Below are positions 13,301-25,890 of a stretch of DNA of 64,000 bases, in pieces (the first letter of the stretch is position 1; each line of letters opens with the position of its first letter). The position numbers and the translations under genes are program-made. The DNA is taken from contig NC_065570.1 of assembly GCF_937616625.2 (NCBI RefSeq), positions 51,389,665 to 51,453,664 on the forward strand, given 5' to 3'. The DNA comes from Mercurialis annua (lineage: Eukaryota; Streptophyta; Magnoliopsida; Malpighiales; Euphorbiaceae). The notes beneath the pieces were generated by a model, which saw nothing but the letters and a program-made list of their open reading frames with translations, made no database searches and was not told the DNA's origin.

Positions 13301-14624
13301 CAGGTAAATTTATCTTAGATTATTAGATTACAGTGAAAAGTTCAATACAAAGATGGAGGCAGGAAATTGGAAAAGGCTCTCAACAAAATCACATATATTA
13401 TATCACTTATATTAGGCAAACTCACGAGTTCACCAACAATCAATTTAGCCATCGTATGATTGCATTATTAAATTCTCCAAGGGAAATTTTTCACAAGTGG
13501 ATTTCAGTGGATTCCAGACACATATTAACAGAACAAAACCAGAAATAGCAGAATTAAGGCATTATTCTTTATCTTTAGTTTGAAATTTTAGAATGCAACT
13601 GTAAGAGAAAATTCCATCCAAAATAGTTGAATCCTCTCCATTCTTCCTTTTGCAATAGATGATAAGTTAAGACTATGCACAAAATAAAATAATTTAAAAC
13701 TTCATAGCCACACCCCATCAGACTTTAGTATATAATGAGAAGCACACTTTAGCATCCCACTAGATCAATTTGAATCCTAGTATCCTACACGAAGAAAAAA
13801 GTTCCCTATGCACAGAACGAATCTCCAATGGTTGACTTTTGAAATGATCGGATGAGCTGGCCATAAGAAATCGAGTTTGACTTAACTAATATCAAATCAA
13901 ACAGCAAAGTAATTGAATAGTAGTTGATACCTAAATAGCTGAGTGTTGTGGCTAACTGTGGCAGTATCTTGCAGCTTAAATTCAAGCCATTTATCCGATT
14001 TAAGAGCTGAACAGGCAAAACTGCACAAATTAAGCTTCCAATGTGCAAGGAAATATAAGAACTCATAAAGCAAGTAATTAAGTGGGTACATAAAATTCAA
14101 AGCCTTCCAATGCCAAGTTCTCTAAAAAGCATCCTTCAGTTTTCATAGATAGGAGAAACAAAGACTAACCAACTTTAGGACCGGCATCTGCTTTGACTTC
14201 ATCAAGATGAGCCTGTTATTAAAGATAGACATGAGTTCTGGATGCAGAGAAACATTACGTAAACCCAAACAGTACAGCCATTTTATATACTTAAATTCTT
14301 AAATTAGCATCAAGTAATAGAAATAGAACTTGCATTTACACCCCAAAATCAAATTTAGATTAGGGATCACAAATCAAATCACAGTAAGAAAATGAACATG
14401 ATCATCTCTGAAAAAGAACATTCCAATTAAAAACAAAAACGCATTTTAACAAACAGGCGGATAAAATTTACCAAATTTGGGGAGGAGTAACAGTACAAAT
14501 AAGAGATTCCACCAGAAACTGCTGCAATCACTCCAATTGGAATGCGAAACCCGTTGAACTTTGATTGCCCTCCAAATCCAATCGGAGTGGCTTTACCCAG
14601 TCTCCTGAAGAATGTAGACGCCAT
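10383..14624 (-). CDS. CBR2: NADH-cytochrome b5 reductase-like protein, mitochondrial (CBR2-like)
   Basis: Thirteen exons on the minus strand: 14624-14472, 14212-14170, 14006-13931, 12941-12882, 12729-12679, 12381-12327, 12218-12148, 12056-12005, 11587-11510, 11176-11087, 10988-10875, 10581-10513 and 10439-10383. They total 969 nt in one frame, 322 residues. The protein follows Arabidopsis At5g20080 along its length. It has a basic Ser/Arg N-terminus ([12 protein letters not shown]) fit for mitochondrial import and then a short hydrophobic stretch. The FAD-binding RPYTP lies at residues 127-131, the NADH-binding GGSGITPM at about 190-197 and CGPPGMM at 283-289. The C-terminal Phe follows YK. 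The enzyme passes electrons from NADH through FAD to cytochrome b5 or similar acceptors. All introns are GT-AG. No defect seen. Confidence 0.95.
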
Positions 14625-15466
14625 TCTTTTTAGTTTTTGGTGAAGACAGTATAGCTATAACCCGATTAATCAACACTGATCATTAATTTATCAAATATGT
14701 AATTTATTACATTTAGAAAATATATACCTAATATGTCCCTAATATTTTACCCAAAGTGCACATATGATCCTCGTGTTTTTTCTGTTTCAAAACGGTACAT
14801 ATAAACAGTGCTGAAGTTGAGTAGGAAAATGCCACATGGCCTGTAGTTACCACTAGCAAAACGGTCAAGCGTTGCTTTGGCATTTTTATAATAAAAAAAT
14901 AATATGTATTAAATTTTATATGATTTTAATTAATTATTTTCAATAAGTAATTTAATTATTCTTAACTGTTACATGACTTTAATTATATCATTATGTTAAA
15001 ATATATTTATATATCTTGATAAAGGTTGCATTACAATAATAATATCATTTAAAATGCATTCTATTGGAGTATAAATAAAAACTAAATTAAGAATATTAAC
15101 ATATTACAATATTAATTTAAGATTATTTAAATAATAATTAATAATGGAAAATACTTTACTGTAGATAAAATCTAATTCCGCTAACATTTAATAATTAGAT
15201 TCACAAATGTTTTAGTTAATATAATTATTAATTTATTGAATATTAAATATAAAAAGTAATTATATTTTTGAAAAAAAAGTATAATCTGTAATTTATTATA
15301 TTATAATACTCATATAATGACAATTTTTACAATAGATTTATATATTATCAAACAAATTTATTTAAATTTTCTGTTAATATGAGATGAATAGTTAGTAATA
15401 TAGAAAGATGTATTCATTGGAGGTGTAGTAGATAAAGAAGTTCACTTTACCCTCTTTTATATTTTA
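14625..15466. other. AT-rich upstream region of the CBR2-like gene
   Basis: No gene. The first about 100 bases hold the 5' UTR and promoter of the minus-strand reductase gene. The rest is AT-rich DNA of unknown origin up to the Helitron end at 15467. Confidence 0.5.
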
Positions 15467-15690
15467 TTAGCGTCGTTTCATGTGTTTCACACGTGATTTG
15501 TAGTGTGACTCGTCAAATTATCAAATAATATTTAATCAGGAATAATTTATCTTTATTTATTATTGTAAATAATTACTTTAATAGTTTAACATTTTTAATT
15601 GAGACTCAAATTTTATAATTATAAAAAATTTAAATAAAAAACATCAAATGATAATTAAAATAGTAATTTATTAGAAGTAAATTATCTTAT

Positions 15691-16347
15691 TGTAATATCC
15701 CGTATTTTTTTGACTGATTCTAATGAACTTTCCGATGTTGTTTTGATTTCTCAAAGTGTTTTGACTCGTTTCGATATGTCGTTTTGGATTTGTTTTGTAT
15801 GCCTTGGGCCTATGTGACTAATTTTGGACCTTGAAATTTAATCGGTAATTCGTCAGAGGGGTTTTGAGAATTTTCCGGAAATAATTCTAATTCTAAATGT
15901 GTATTTAAAGAAAATTAGTTTTATTTTTATTAAGAATAAAAATATCATTATTAATAAAGTATTTATAAAGGGTAAACTTGTAGTTGTGTTTAAAGGAAAT
16001 TGGCTTGATTTTCTTATGATTAAAAATAATATTATTGATAAAATATTTTAAAGGGTAAATTTGTATTTGTGTGTTTTAAACAAACCCTATTTATGAAAGA
16101 TTATAAATATCTAAACCCTAGCCTCCTTAAGAAAAAAATATTAAACGTCGGAGATACCTTATATTGAAGGCATCCTTATTTTCGTTTCTTCTTCTCAGTT
16201 GTCCTTTACCACTTATTCTTTTCAAGACCCGTCGACTGTTCGTACTTCAGATGCGAACCAGAGCTAGATTGCTTGTCAGGTTTCACGTGGAATAGCAAGT
16301 AGTGAGTTTATATCTCTATTTACCTCTTTATTAAGCAATTATTATAT

Positions 16348-16410
<63 letters not shown>

Positions 16411-17233
16411 CAGCTTTTAAACTGTTTTTTCGGTATTGTGAATTTGATTTGGAACGTGCTACTCGATGGGCATCATCGGGACTGCGTGCGCACCGGTAAT
16501 GATTATAGTATTGAGGTAGGTTTGAGATATGTCTCACCTTAGTGAGAGCACCGAAGATACGTCTCCTGAGCTCACTATTTATTAAGTGATAGTCGGGAAT
16601 CGGTTATTGAGATACTTCTCACCGACACGAAAATGGATTTAAAATTGTGGTTTAGGATTTCATTGATAATCCATAATGAAAATGTTTTATTGAACGTTTT
16701 TAAAGGTGTTCAACTTAATAAATGTAAATGGTTATATAAACTCTACTTAGTAAATCTGACCCTGTTGTTTTCCCAAATTTTCCAGGTTTATGATTTGAGC
16801 ATTGGTCGATCTCCGTTTCTTCATTCTCGGAGGTTCTTTATTTTATTTCAGAATAAAAAAGTCGAACTCTAGACCGCAGTAGTAGTATCAGTATTTATGT
16901 TTTAGTCTTATATTTTATATTTTAGACTATTATTTGTTGGAATGATCCAAATGTTATTTTATCAGCTTTGACATGATTACAGTGTTTATGGTATTTTTAT
17001 ATATTGCTGTGCTGTTGGAATTATAATTTGAGATTAAGCATACTTTGAATATATGTTGCTTATATGTACTGCTAGATTAGGCTGAAATCTTGGTTGCCCC
17101 AAGCATGTGGTTTTATGCAGGTACATTATTTTAATTGTGTTAAGTTGGTTATCCGCAAGGCTAGTTATGGGTTTTGGTACAAACATACCCATACACTAGA
17201 GCCGGTCACGATTCATGAAAATGGGTCGTGACA
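15691..17233 (+). mobile_element. Gypsy-type solo LTR (1543 bp) with 5-bp target duplication
   Basis: The unit begins TGTAATATCC and ends GGGTCGTGACA, the TG...CA ends expected of an LTR. Its end motifs are shared with the 2595-bp gypsy LTRs at 42565-45159 and 49398-51992 (read on their minus strand). It is flanked by CTTAT at 15686-15690 and 17234-17238. There is no second LTR, primer-binding site or coding DNA beside it, so it is a solo LTR left by recombination. It includes a long (TA)n microsatellite at about 16351-16408. Short frames within it are not genes. Confidence 0.85.
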
Positions 17234-17263
17234 CTTATTCAAAATTTTATGGAAATGTTTTCA

Positions 17264-17375
17264 TTTTACATCTCCCCCTCAGTTTACATCCCCCTTCTTC
17301 CAAAAACTTTGGAAGAGGGGGAGACATTTTCGGAAGACATCTCCCCCTATGGGGAGATGTAAACCGAGAACCTCC
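17264..17375. repeat. Foldback cluster of CCCCCT/AGGGGG palindromes
   Basis: A perfect inverted repeat ACATCTCCCC-CTAT-GGGGAGATGT lies at 17337-17360. A second hairpin, CTTCCAAA-AAC-TTTGGAAG, lies at 17297-17315, and ACATCTCCCCCT also occurs directly at 17266-17277. The cluster is GC-rich in an AT-rich Helitron body. It may be the end of another small element or a structural part of the Helitron. Confidence 0.6.
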
Positions 17376-17912
17376 CCATAAATTTTTTTAAAAAATTATT
17401 TATCGATTTTTTTTTTTTAAATATAAACAAAAAATATTTTTGACAATTAAACGAAATTTTAAATTTAAACGAAAAAATTTAGAAATTAAATGAAAGACAT
17501 TTTCGATTAAACAATTTTGTTTTTTAAATTAAATGAATTTTTTCTGAAATTAAACGAAAAACATTTTTCAAATACAAAAATAATTTGAAATAATTTACAA
17601 TTAAATAAAATTAAACGAGATTTTCGTTATCCGTTCTTCGTGTTTAAATGTGAGTTGAGAGGATTTGAATATAAGTTTTAGAATTAAAAAAAAAAGTAAA
17701 AGGGTATTTAGGTAAAAAAGGGCGGTGCCTAGTAATTTAGGGACGGTATTTAATAATCCAGTTATTTTAACATAGTAGTTTATTTTAATTAGTACTTTAA
17801 CTTTAATGATTATTTTAATAGTTTTAATTAAAAATTATATTTTATAACGTGAAAAGGACATTAACATAAATGTGCATGTTTCCCTCATAAATACTCTTAT
17901 AAATAGTATAGA

Positions 17913-18466
17913 TATATACGTCATTTTAATTTTACTTTTATGTATAGTATAATAAAATATAATCATAAAAACAAATAGTATAATAAAAAATAAAAAATAA
18001 AAAATACACTTAAAGTGAATAAATATATTCTTAAAATTTGAAATAAAAATTAATAATTTCATAATTTTAATTTTTAAAATCTATCATTATATTATTTTTC
18101 TATCCATACTTAAAAATGATGAAATGAAATGAAAGTGATAGTATAAAAATATATTATTCTACTACAACAATGGAGTATATATTTATTTTAAGAATAAATT
18201 CTTAAGGTGCCATATTTAACAGATTAATGAGGTATTAAAAAATAATTAAATGTGTTAAAAAGTTAAATTTAAGAATTAAGTGTGAATATATTACTTGTTT
18301 ATTTAACTCCATCTGCCACAGTTAAATATAAAGTGGTAGTAGAAAATTTTGTCCCACTTTTTTTTTTTTTGAAATTAAATTTTGTCCCTCTTGATGATAC
18401 CTAGGAATTGTTGCAATCTTTTAACTTTCTATTTCCTGTCGTTTTCCACCATTTCAGACTCTCTAT
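17913..18466. other. AT-rich intergenic DNA
   Basis: No gene, RNA or element end could be recognised between the Helitron 5' end and the hAT MITE. Sequence is mostly A/T runs. Confidence 0.5.
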
Positions 18467-18802
18467 TAAGGGTGGGCAAAACAATCTGTCAAACCGATTA
18501 ACCGAACCGAAACTGTAAAACCGAACTGAAAAATGTGGTTAACCGGTCCAAAAATTTAGATTTAGGTTTTGATTTTGAATTTTTATAGTTAATGGTTTAG
18601 GTTTAAGTTTCGGAGTTTTAAAAACCGCGGTTAACCGGTTTATAAATAATATATACTTTTATAATTTTTTTATGTATGTACATGCATATTTTTTAATGAT
18701 TTAAATAAAATACATTTTATAATCTACATACAAAAAATTCTAAACACAAAAACATATTTAGTAAATATTTTATGTTGCGGTATATTTTAATTTTAGAAGA
18801 AT

Positions 18803-18854
<52 letters not shown>

Positions 18855-19158
18855 GTATTGAAAGAACTTTATCTTCCTTAATAAAATATTTATCTAGAAT
18901 GAAGATTAAAGTTTAATTATTAGACTATGTTTAAAATTTTATCTATAAAGTAAATTTTTTTCATATCTAATTTGTCTAATGGTTATATGGTTAAAAACCG
19001 CAAAATCGAAAAACCGAACTGTTTTAAATAATTAACCGATTTAATGGTTAACCGTCTAAAATTTTACGTTTAGGTTTTTAATTTTAAAAACCGTAATACT
19101 ATGGACCGGTTTATAAATTTCTCGCGTGGACCGGTTAACCGGTCCATGTCCACCCCTG
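18467..19158. mobile_element. hAT-type MITE (692 bp)
   Basis: The left end is TAAGGGTGGGCAAAAC. The right end, reverse-complemented, is CAGGGGTGGACATGGACC. An exact 8-bp target duplication CTCTCTAT lies at 18459-18466 and 19159-19166. The interior carries repeated AACCGGTT/AACCGAAC words and a (TA)n tract (about 18806-18849). It is non-coding and of the same style as the element at 6216-6708, though not a close copy. Confidence 0.88.
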
Positions 19159-19166
19159 CTCTCTAT

Positions 19167-21221
19167 CATCTACGTTTTGTTTTATTATTTCTGTTGTTTG
19201 ATAGCCATGTCGTTTTTTTTCACTTTAATGTATAGTATAATAAGTTGAGTTTAATGTTGCTCATTACAGTACAAATTTGACCTTTCAACTAGAGACGATA
19301 GACAATCAACATAAATTTTAATATTTTTTTATCAGTATTCTATTTCAACTTGTCATTTTTATTAATTAGACCATATTATATCACAAGGCTTAATCGATAG
19401 AAATAAAATAAAATTTAATCCTTCAACTGATTAATTTAAAATTAAACAAAAATTTAAAATACTTTTTTAAAACCAAATAAAGAAATAATTATTAAATTGT
19501 AATTATTTATGTGATAATTTGTTAATAGTAATATAATCAACAAAATTTTATCAGATAAGTATATATAATTAATAAATAATATCAATGAAAACAATTACTT
19601 TTATGTATAAATTAGTATAATATTAAGTAAAAAATTAAACAGATTGGTTATAATTTTTTAATAGTTCAATAAATTTAAAGTAAATCTAAATAATAAAATT
19701 TTATTAAATTTAATATATTTTATATAAATTATAAAAATATTTATTAAACAATTAATTAATATATATATATATATATAACCAAATTAAAATTAAAACAAAT
19801 TAATGAACTTATTTTTAAATATGCAATATTTTAAATTGATAAATATTTTATTAAATTTTTAGTTTAAAATTGGACTACTTTAAAAATATGAAATTTAATA
19901 TATTCTAAAACTGAGATTTAATGTATGGCTTAAGATGCCGATAGTAGTACTATTGGGGTTCATAATTGCAGCTTCATATCTCATCAGCATTTTCTTCTCG
20001 CAAAAGCATTAACATTTAAGGAAATTTTATTTTAGTTCATACGAATCGGTGTATTATATTTGAAAGTGATTCCCTTGCGCTAGTTAAGACTTTTTGTGGT
20101 TAGTCAACAAACTGTTTTTGTGTGAAAAATACAATTCAAGACTGTGGGGATTTATTTGCTCAGTCTTTTGAAAGTTTTGTTGTAATTTATATATAAGGAG
20201 TATGACGAATATGAATGCTAATGTCTTCCAGATAATCATATTTAACGCCTGATATCAATTATTGGAGTTCGAATATTTCAGCTTCTATTTTACCTATCTT
20301 ATATTTTGTTTCTTCATAATTAATTAACGCGTACATTTCAAAAAAATGAAAAAAATGAATATATTGTTTTTTCTTTTTATACGTTTCAGTAAAAAATATA
20401 CTACTTCTTGAAAAAGATTAATTAAATAGGAAGTATGCCTTGATTATGACAAATTGTCTGAAACAAGTGATAAGAAAAGAAATTCTTAATCAAATTTTCA
20501 TTTGGTGCTATCCGTAGAATTAGTGTGTAACATAACCTTTCGGCTTCACAATCTCAAGACTTTTATACTAGTAAGACCCATTTTATTATTTTATAAAACA
20601 AATTAAGCCAAATTTTCATTGATTAGTACAAAAGTTGCCCAAAAATGATAAAAGAAGAAGTGATTTTGAATCAACTTTTATTGGCTTAACCTATTATTAG
20701 GTTCTTAAACTATACGTCTTTTAATTATCTAATCCTTAAATTAAATTTTGTCTCTTTTTGGTCCCTAAATTTAAAAAAAACGTATGTTCAAGTCTCTGAA
20801 TGGATTTCTGTTAAATGCGTGAACTCGCATTCTATTTTTCTCGAGCGATCAAAACAATGCACTACCACGTAAGACCCACGTGGACAAGAGAAATATGTTG
20901 ATTGGCCTTGAATGAAACACCCCCGTTTTGTTAAAATTTCTGTTTGATACAAAATGACGTTATTTTATTTCAATCAAAACCACAAAATGACATCGTTTTG
21001 TTAAAATTTCTGTTTGATAACAAAATTTTCAATATAAAAACTGAATATATAAATAAATTAAAAAAATGTTATTAACATTTTATATTTTTATTAATATTTA
21101 TAAAATATAATAAAACAAACAATTAATATTATTAATATTTGATATTTTTCTTATTGTTTATAGAAATAAAAATAAATAGAAAGTTGATAATAGAGAGTCC
21201 ATTGGAGTAAAATTTGAAATA
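19167..21221. other. AT-rich intergenic DNA, no gene
   Basis: No supportable gene or RNA. A stretch around 20690-20960 has the look of an old dispersed repeat, but no ends were found. Short (TA)n tracts occur near 19760. Confidence 0.45.
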
Positions 21222-21391
21222 CAGTAGACCCTCTAATAATTAATATTTAATAAATTAATAATTCTAATAATTAATAAAATTTTAGGAAACCAACTTCAAT
21301 TTACGCCTTATGTATATTCAATAAATTAATAATTCGAATAATTAATAAAAACTTTATCCACCATGTATATTAATTATTAAACGGTCGACTG
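21222..21391. mobile_element. Pogo/Emigrant-like MITE, copy 1 (170 bp)
   Basis: The left end CAGTAGACCCTCTAATAATT and the reverse-complemented right end CAGTCGACCGTTTAATAATT form terminal inverted repeats of about 25 bp. The CAGTA(A/G)A(A/C)CCTCTA..AATTAATA pattern is close to the Emigrant/Lemi1 (pogo-type) MITE ends known in plants. TA precedes the left end; the right-hand TA is not intact. It is non-coding. Confidence 0.75.
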
Positions 21392-21554
21392 CATCAATCT
21401 TTATTTTAAGATGCCCTTTATTTTATAAAATATGCTATGTAAAATAAAGAGTATAATTGGAGATGCTAAAAAAAGTACTTTGCCTTGAACAACCTGCTCA
21501 ACAAGGAATCATCGTTGCTACTAAGATTTCATGCTCGCCGGGCCAACATAGATA

Positions 21555-21724
21555 CAGTAGACCTTCTAATAATTAATATTTAATAAATTAATAATTTTAA
21601 TAATTAATAAAATCTTAGAAAACCAACTTCAATTTACGCCTTATGCAATATTCAATAAATTAATAATTCTAATAATTAATAAATTTTAATCCAACATATA
21701 TATTAATTATTAAAAAGTCGACTG
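21555..21724. mobile_element. Pogo/Emigrant-like MITE, copy 2 (170 bp)
   Basis: Same length and structure as copy 1, in the same orientation, starting 333 bp downstream of its start. The ends are CAGTAGACCTTCTAATAATT and, reverse-complemented, CAGTCGACTTTTTAATAATT. The internal block ACCAACTTCAATTTACGCCT is identical in both copies. It is preceded by TA and is non-coding. Confidence 0.75.
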
Positions 21725-23973
21725 AAGTATTTTTTAAAAATTCATTTCACCAAATTTTCTAGATTTACAAAGTCTATCTCAATTTGCCTAACATGTTCTT
21801 TTTTTCTCTTCTCAATTACTGTCCCACCAAAAAAATTTCATCAACCGTCTTTTTATTCATCAAATCAAACAACCATCTTTAATAAAAAAACTTCTAACAC
21901 CAAAACAAATACCTAAAAAAATCTCTCCATTTTCTTATGTTCTAGGATCTTGGTCAAATTAATAATTTTTGATATGCAAGCCAAATAAATTTCAAAAATA
22001 CTTGCTGTAATCAATAATCCTTCACATACAAATCAAAAGATTTTGATAAAGTCAGAAGAGCACCCAAAATTGATCAAATAGAAAAGAATTTTCTTAATTT
22101 TCTGGAGCTTTTAAATAAATTAGATAAAAAAGAACTAAAAAGGACGAAAGAGGTGGGTTTCCGGCTAAAAAGGCTAAAAACCACCTCTCTAACTAGGGGA
22201 TTAATATTTTTTCTAGAGAAAAATGAGACTTTTTATTTCTACAATATAATTATAGACACATAAAATGGCATAGATAGAGTAATAACAAACAGAAAAAAAA
22301 AAGTTTACATAAGAATGGTTCGATTAATGTTTTCATATTGTAAAAGTTGTGAAAAATTAGAGTTCTAATCTCTATATTGTCACATCCATTTATGTTGATG
22401 AGAATTTATCACCTTTATGATTTACGGCGAATGTAACAAGATAAAAAAATGTACAAATATAGATAAAAGTTTTTCTATTTGATCAATTCGCTGCCTAAGC
22501 TTATACCACTTGAGTGATAATTCATTGGTCCAAAATAGTTAAAGTTATTATTCAGTTTTGCAGTCCTTATGAAAATTAAATGAATTTAAGTCTGATTGAC
22601 AAACTAGAATGTAGACAGAAATGATAAAACAGTTACATTCATTATAACTTCTGAATCAACAATAAAAGTAAATCAGAATTGTATATAAGGTGATGGAAAT
22701 GTATATGGTCTCAACAATTTGATTAAGATTGTGGATTGAGATGGAAAGCATAGCCATTGTCCATGTCAAAAAATACTATGATATTGCTGTCAGATTCTGA
22801 GTAGGTGTCGTACTTCTATTGAACTCCAACAATTACACCTCAATAATTTATTTAGTATCCACCAATGAAAAATTACATTATAAAACAGCTATTATATATA
22901 GAATGATAAGCCAATTAGAGCTAGATACGTCCTTCACAATTTTGTCTATCACCTCTATATTTTTAAACCTTATTTATCACTTCATCATGAATAAAAATTG
23001 TTGAGCATATGTCTTGCTCTTATAATTTTGTCATTTCATAGAAGATGATTAGGGGGTTAAGGGTAAATCAAATCACAACTTTTAGTACAATTAATTACGA
23101 AATAAATTTTAAAATTTCGCAAAATTAGGATCAATTTTTATCTTTTGGCAAACACGAAGCTATTTTTCGGTGAAAAATATAGACGTGGACATCATAATAT
23201 AAATTGTATTGATAGCCAAATTATCATTTTTTTTCAACAGAAAATAGGACGGTGCTCCTACTACCGATGGTTTTGGCAAATTTAAAAATTTGTATAGTAA
23301 TTACAAAACATAATCCACATAAGTATATATACGACAAAATTAGATAGACCAATTAATATCGATTGTTTTTATATCTTTTATGTTTTATTCCGCTCTGTTA
23401 AACAATTATCAATTTTTTCCCCCATTCCCTTTCTTGATTAATAATACTACTATTTTATAAATGCGTTCTTCCTTAATATTTAGATTCCACTAATTATTAA
23501 ATATAATAGGGTATAATTTCTCACAACTAACAACCTATAAACTACAAATTTGTGAGTTTTAAAGATAATATTCAAATCTACCAATTGATATTGCACTTGT
23601 CTGCTTGTTAGTGAAGATAAGATACTGTCTGAAATTTTAAAAAACAAAATCATAATCACGAAGGTAATCATCTTAATGTGACAGAATATGTAACCCATGT
23701 GCACTGCTAGTTCTAAATGTAAAAACATTACACAAGTATTATCATTCAGAGTGCACTACTCGAAAATGGCAGCTCTTGCTATATTTATCCCTTGATTCAA
23801 CGGCTATAAATTAGTATCATGTGCTTATGAGTTCAACACTATCATTTAATATAAAAATGTTTGCATGATGAAAGAAACGGCTGATAATTATTTTCTTTTA
23901 GTCTAAATTATGCAGTGATAGTAAATGAATGTTTGTCTTTATACGTATCAATAAATATCTTGCCAATAACGGA
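21725..23973. other. Intergenic DNA, no gene recognised
   Basis: AT-rich. Short frames (for example around 22819 and 23480) show no protein character. A stretch near 22480-22545 slightly resembles a decayed tRNA-type SINE head on the minus strand, but lacks a clear B box and target duplication. Confidence 0.45.
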
Positions 23974-23981
23974 GTAGTTTA

Positions 23982-24796
23982 TAGGAGGGTGTATTAATCG
24001 ATTTAAAATTCAGTTTTTTTTCGAGGATAAAAAAAAATTCAGTTTTTCAAGACAATAAAAATCAAAGCCAAATTGAAGAGTAAACTCTGATTCGGTTCGG
24101 TTAGGTTTATTTTGATTTAACAAAATACTAGAATAATGTTTCCTTTTTAAAAATTTAAAGATAAAAAGTAAACAATCGACATGTATTGAATATATAAATC
24201 AAATCTAAGTTAAATTTTAATATATTGTACATTTTAACCATTTTAACACATAAAAAATATTTTTTTTTAAAATGCCTCTGTTACGTAAAGAATTAAAAAG
24301 TTAGATAATTCTTGTCAAAAAAAGTCAAGTAATTATAGTTAATTTATGACGTTATTATTAAATTATCCTTTTAAAAATTTAAACAAACAATTACATGTTA
24401 ATAATTTACAAAATCCAAAGCCTTTATATGAATATTGACTACCAGAATTTCATACGCATTAAAGTCATATTTTGACACTATAACTAAATTAATGTCAATA
24501 TGATAAAATTTAAAGGTATTTTAATAATTTCGTGTTACTATAACCAATTAGTGTTGATATGATAAGATCTAAGAATATTTTAATAATTTTATATTTAAAT
24601 AATACTACTTTTTTATGGGACGGAGGAAGTACTATTTAAAAATCTATTATTATGTAGTTTTCTTTTAAATTTTTAAAAATAAAAAATCAAGTCAAACCAA
24701 TTTTTTTAAAGAAATTAGAAGATATAAACCAAACCGACTATATTTAATTTGGTTCGGTTTGATTTTGCATTCAGCTCGGTTTGTTGCACACCCCTA
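23982..24796. mobile_element. Probable hAT-type MITE (about 815 bp), degraded
   Basis: The left end TAGGAGGGTGTATTAATCG and the reverse-complemented right end TAGGGGTGTGCAACAAACC share a TAGG(A)GGGTGT core. Candidate 8-bp duplications GTAGTTTA (23974-23981) and GTAGATAA (24797-24804) match at 6 of 8 positions. GGTTCGGTT words appear near both ends, as in the other hAT MITEs of the window. Older and less certain than those. Confidence 0.5.
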
Positions 24797-25268
24797 GTAG
24801 ATAAATTGGTATTTTCATCTACGAAAATTTATAAAGAAAATTCGAGTTTGAATCTTCACTCGACCAGATTCATTTATTTACAACAAAATTGATGACTTTT
24901 ATGTTAAATATTTTCTCTGTTCTATAATACTTGTCGCTTTTTTCTATTTCACAAATTAAAAAATAATAAGTATGTCCCGGTTTATACATAAATTTACTAG
25001 ATTATTCTGCGTCACATTTTAGACAAATATTAAGAAAGCTTTTATTAAGATATATTTTCCTATTTTATCAATAGTAACGGTAGTGGAGTTTTGCATAACA
25101 TTTATTTTAACATGATTAAAGAAAAAGGTTAAATAAGAAAATTCAGTGTAAAAATTGTCTAAACTAAAACGTGAGAGTTTTAAAATAGGAGGAGGGAGTT
25201 GTTGGTACAAAAATTAAATTTGAAAAGATAAGGAAAAGAAAAGTGCTAAGTGAGAGTAAAGAGAGTAT

Positions 25269-25890
25269 TGTGGAAATCCCACATTACTTAGAAGAGCTCA
25301 TTTAATTGAGCTTATAAGGTTGATCTCTCACACTTGGGTTTAGGCCCCAAAGGGTATCCAGTTTTGTGAACGGGCTAGAAGTTACATCCTACCCGATTTA
25401 CCACGCGCGCGCCGTCCGGCCGGCTGGTCAGGTTCGGCTCGGTTTTAGCACTTAATAAATTTTTTATTTCTGAAATCTTTTTGTAACGGTTTTATTTTTG
25501 AATAAAACACAATCCCTGATTTTTTTCCCACGTTTTAACTCACTGCTTTAATAAAGGAAAACTGCTGTCTTCCCCATCAGAAAAAAATAATCGTTTTACA
25601 GAACAGCTATTTTCTTAAAAACAAAACTGAGTTCTTGAGCAATAAAAAGAAAGGTGTAATTGACCGCTGAATACAGTGCAGTATTCATCGGAGTTCGGCT
25701 GTTTTATCCTGTGGGCGACGTGGTACGTACGACTGCTTGCACCATCAGAGGCAGAGCCGCGAAACGTATTAAAGAGAACGACCTAGTCCGCGACTCAGCC
25801 AGAAACATTGTTTGGTAATTTCGTTCCATTTCATAAACTGTTCCAACAAAGAGAGTACTGTTTTTATGTTGAATATTCAGTTATGGAACA
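25269..25890. mobile_element. LTR-like insertion with 10-bp direct repeats
   Basis: A locally GC-richer block starts TGTGGAAATCCCACAT and ends ...TATGGAACA, so it has TG...CA ends. The 10-mer AAGAGAGTAT flanks it exactly at 25259-25268 and 25891-25900. A near copy (AAGAGAGTAC) at 25849-25858 makes an end at 25848 possible instead. A TCCCACAT word is followed by TTATAAGG about 40 bp later, as in some LTR promoters. It could be a solo LTR of a copia-type element, but 10 bp is unusual for an LTR target duplication. Confidence 0.4.

Larger units (their letters stand above)
15467..17912 (-). mobile_element. Non-autonomous Helitron, interrupted by a solo LTR
   Basis: On the minus strand the 5' end is A|TCTATACTATTTATAAGAG at 17912. 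The 3' end near 15467 reads ...ACGACGCTAA|T, fitting the Helitron rules of a TC start, a CTRR end and insertion between A and T. A short hairpin (GTGTGAAACAC) precedes the 3' end. The sequence GACGAGTCAC near the 3' end and the 5' TCTATACTAT are shared with the clearer Helitron at 29213-29899. It has no coding capacity. Removing the 1543-bp solo LTR and one 5-bp duplication leaves about 0.9 kb. The 3' boundary is less certain than the 5' one. Confidence 0.65.

Noticed and set aside
16352..16537. Minus-strand frame ending in Tyr-Ile repeats
   Set aside because: Direct translation of a (TA)n microsatellite in the solo LTR.
22480..22545. Second SINE head on the minus strand
   Set aside because: Weak A-box similarity only; no clear B box, tail or target duplication.
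25280..25325. Plant snRNA promoter (USE-like TCCCACAT plus TATA)
   Set aside because: The sequence downstream matches none of the U snRNAs, spacing is loose, and the same words occur in LTR promoters.
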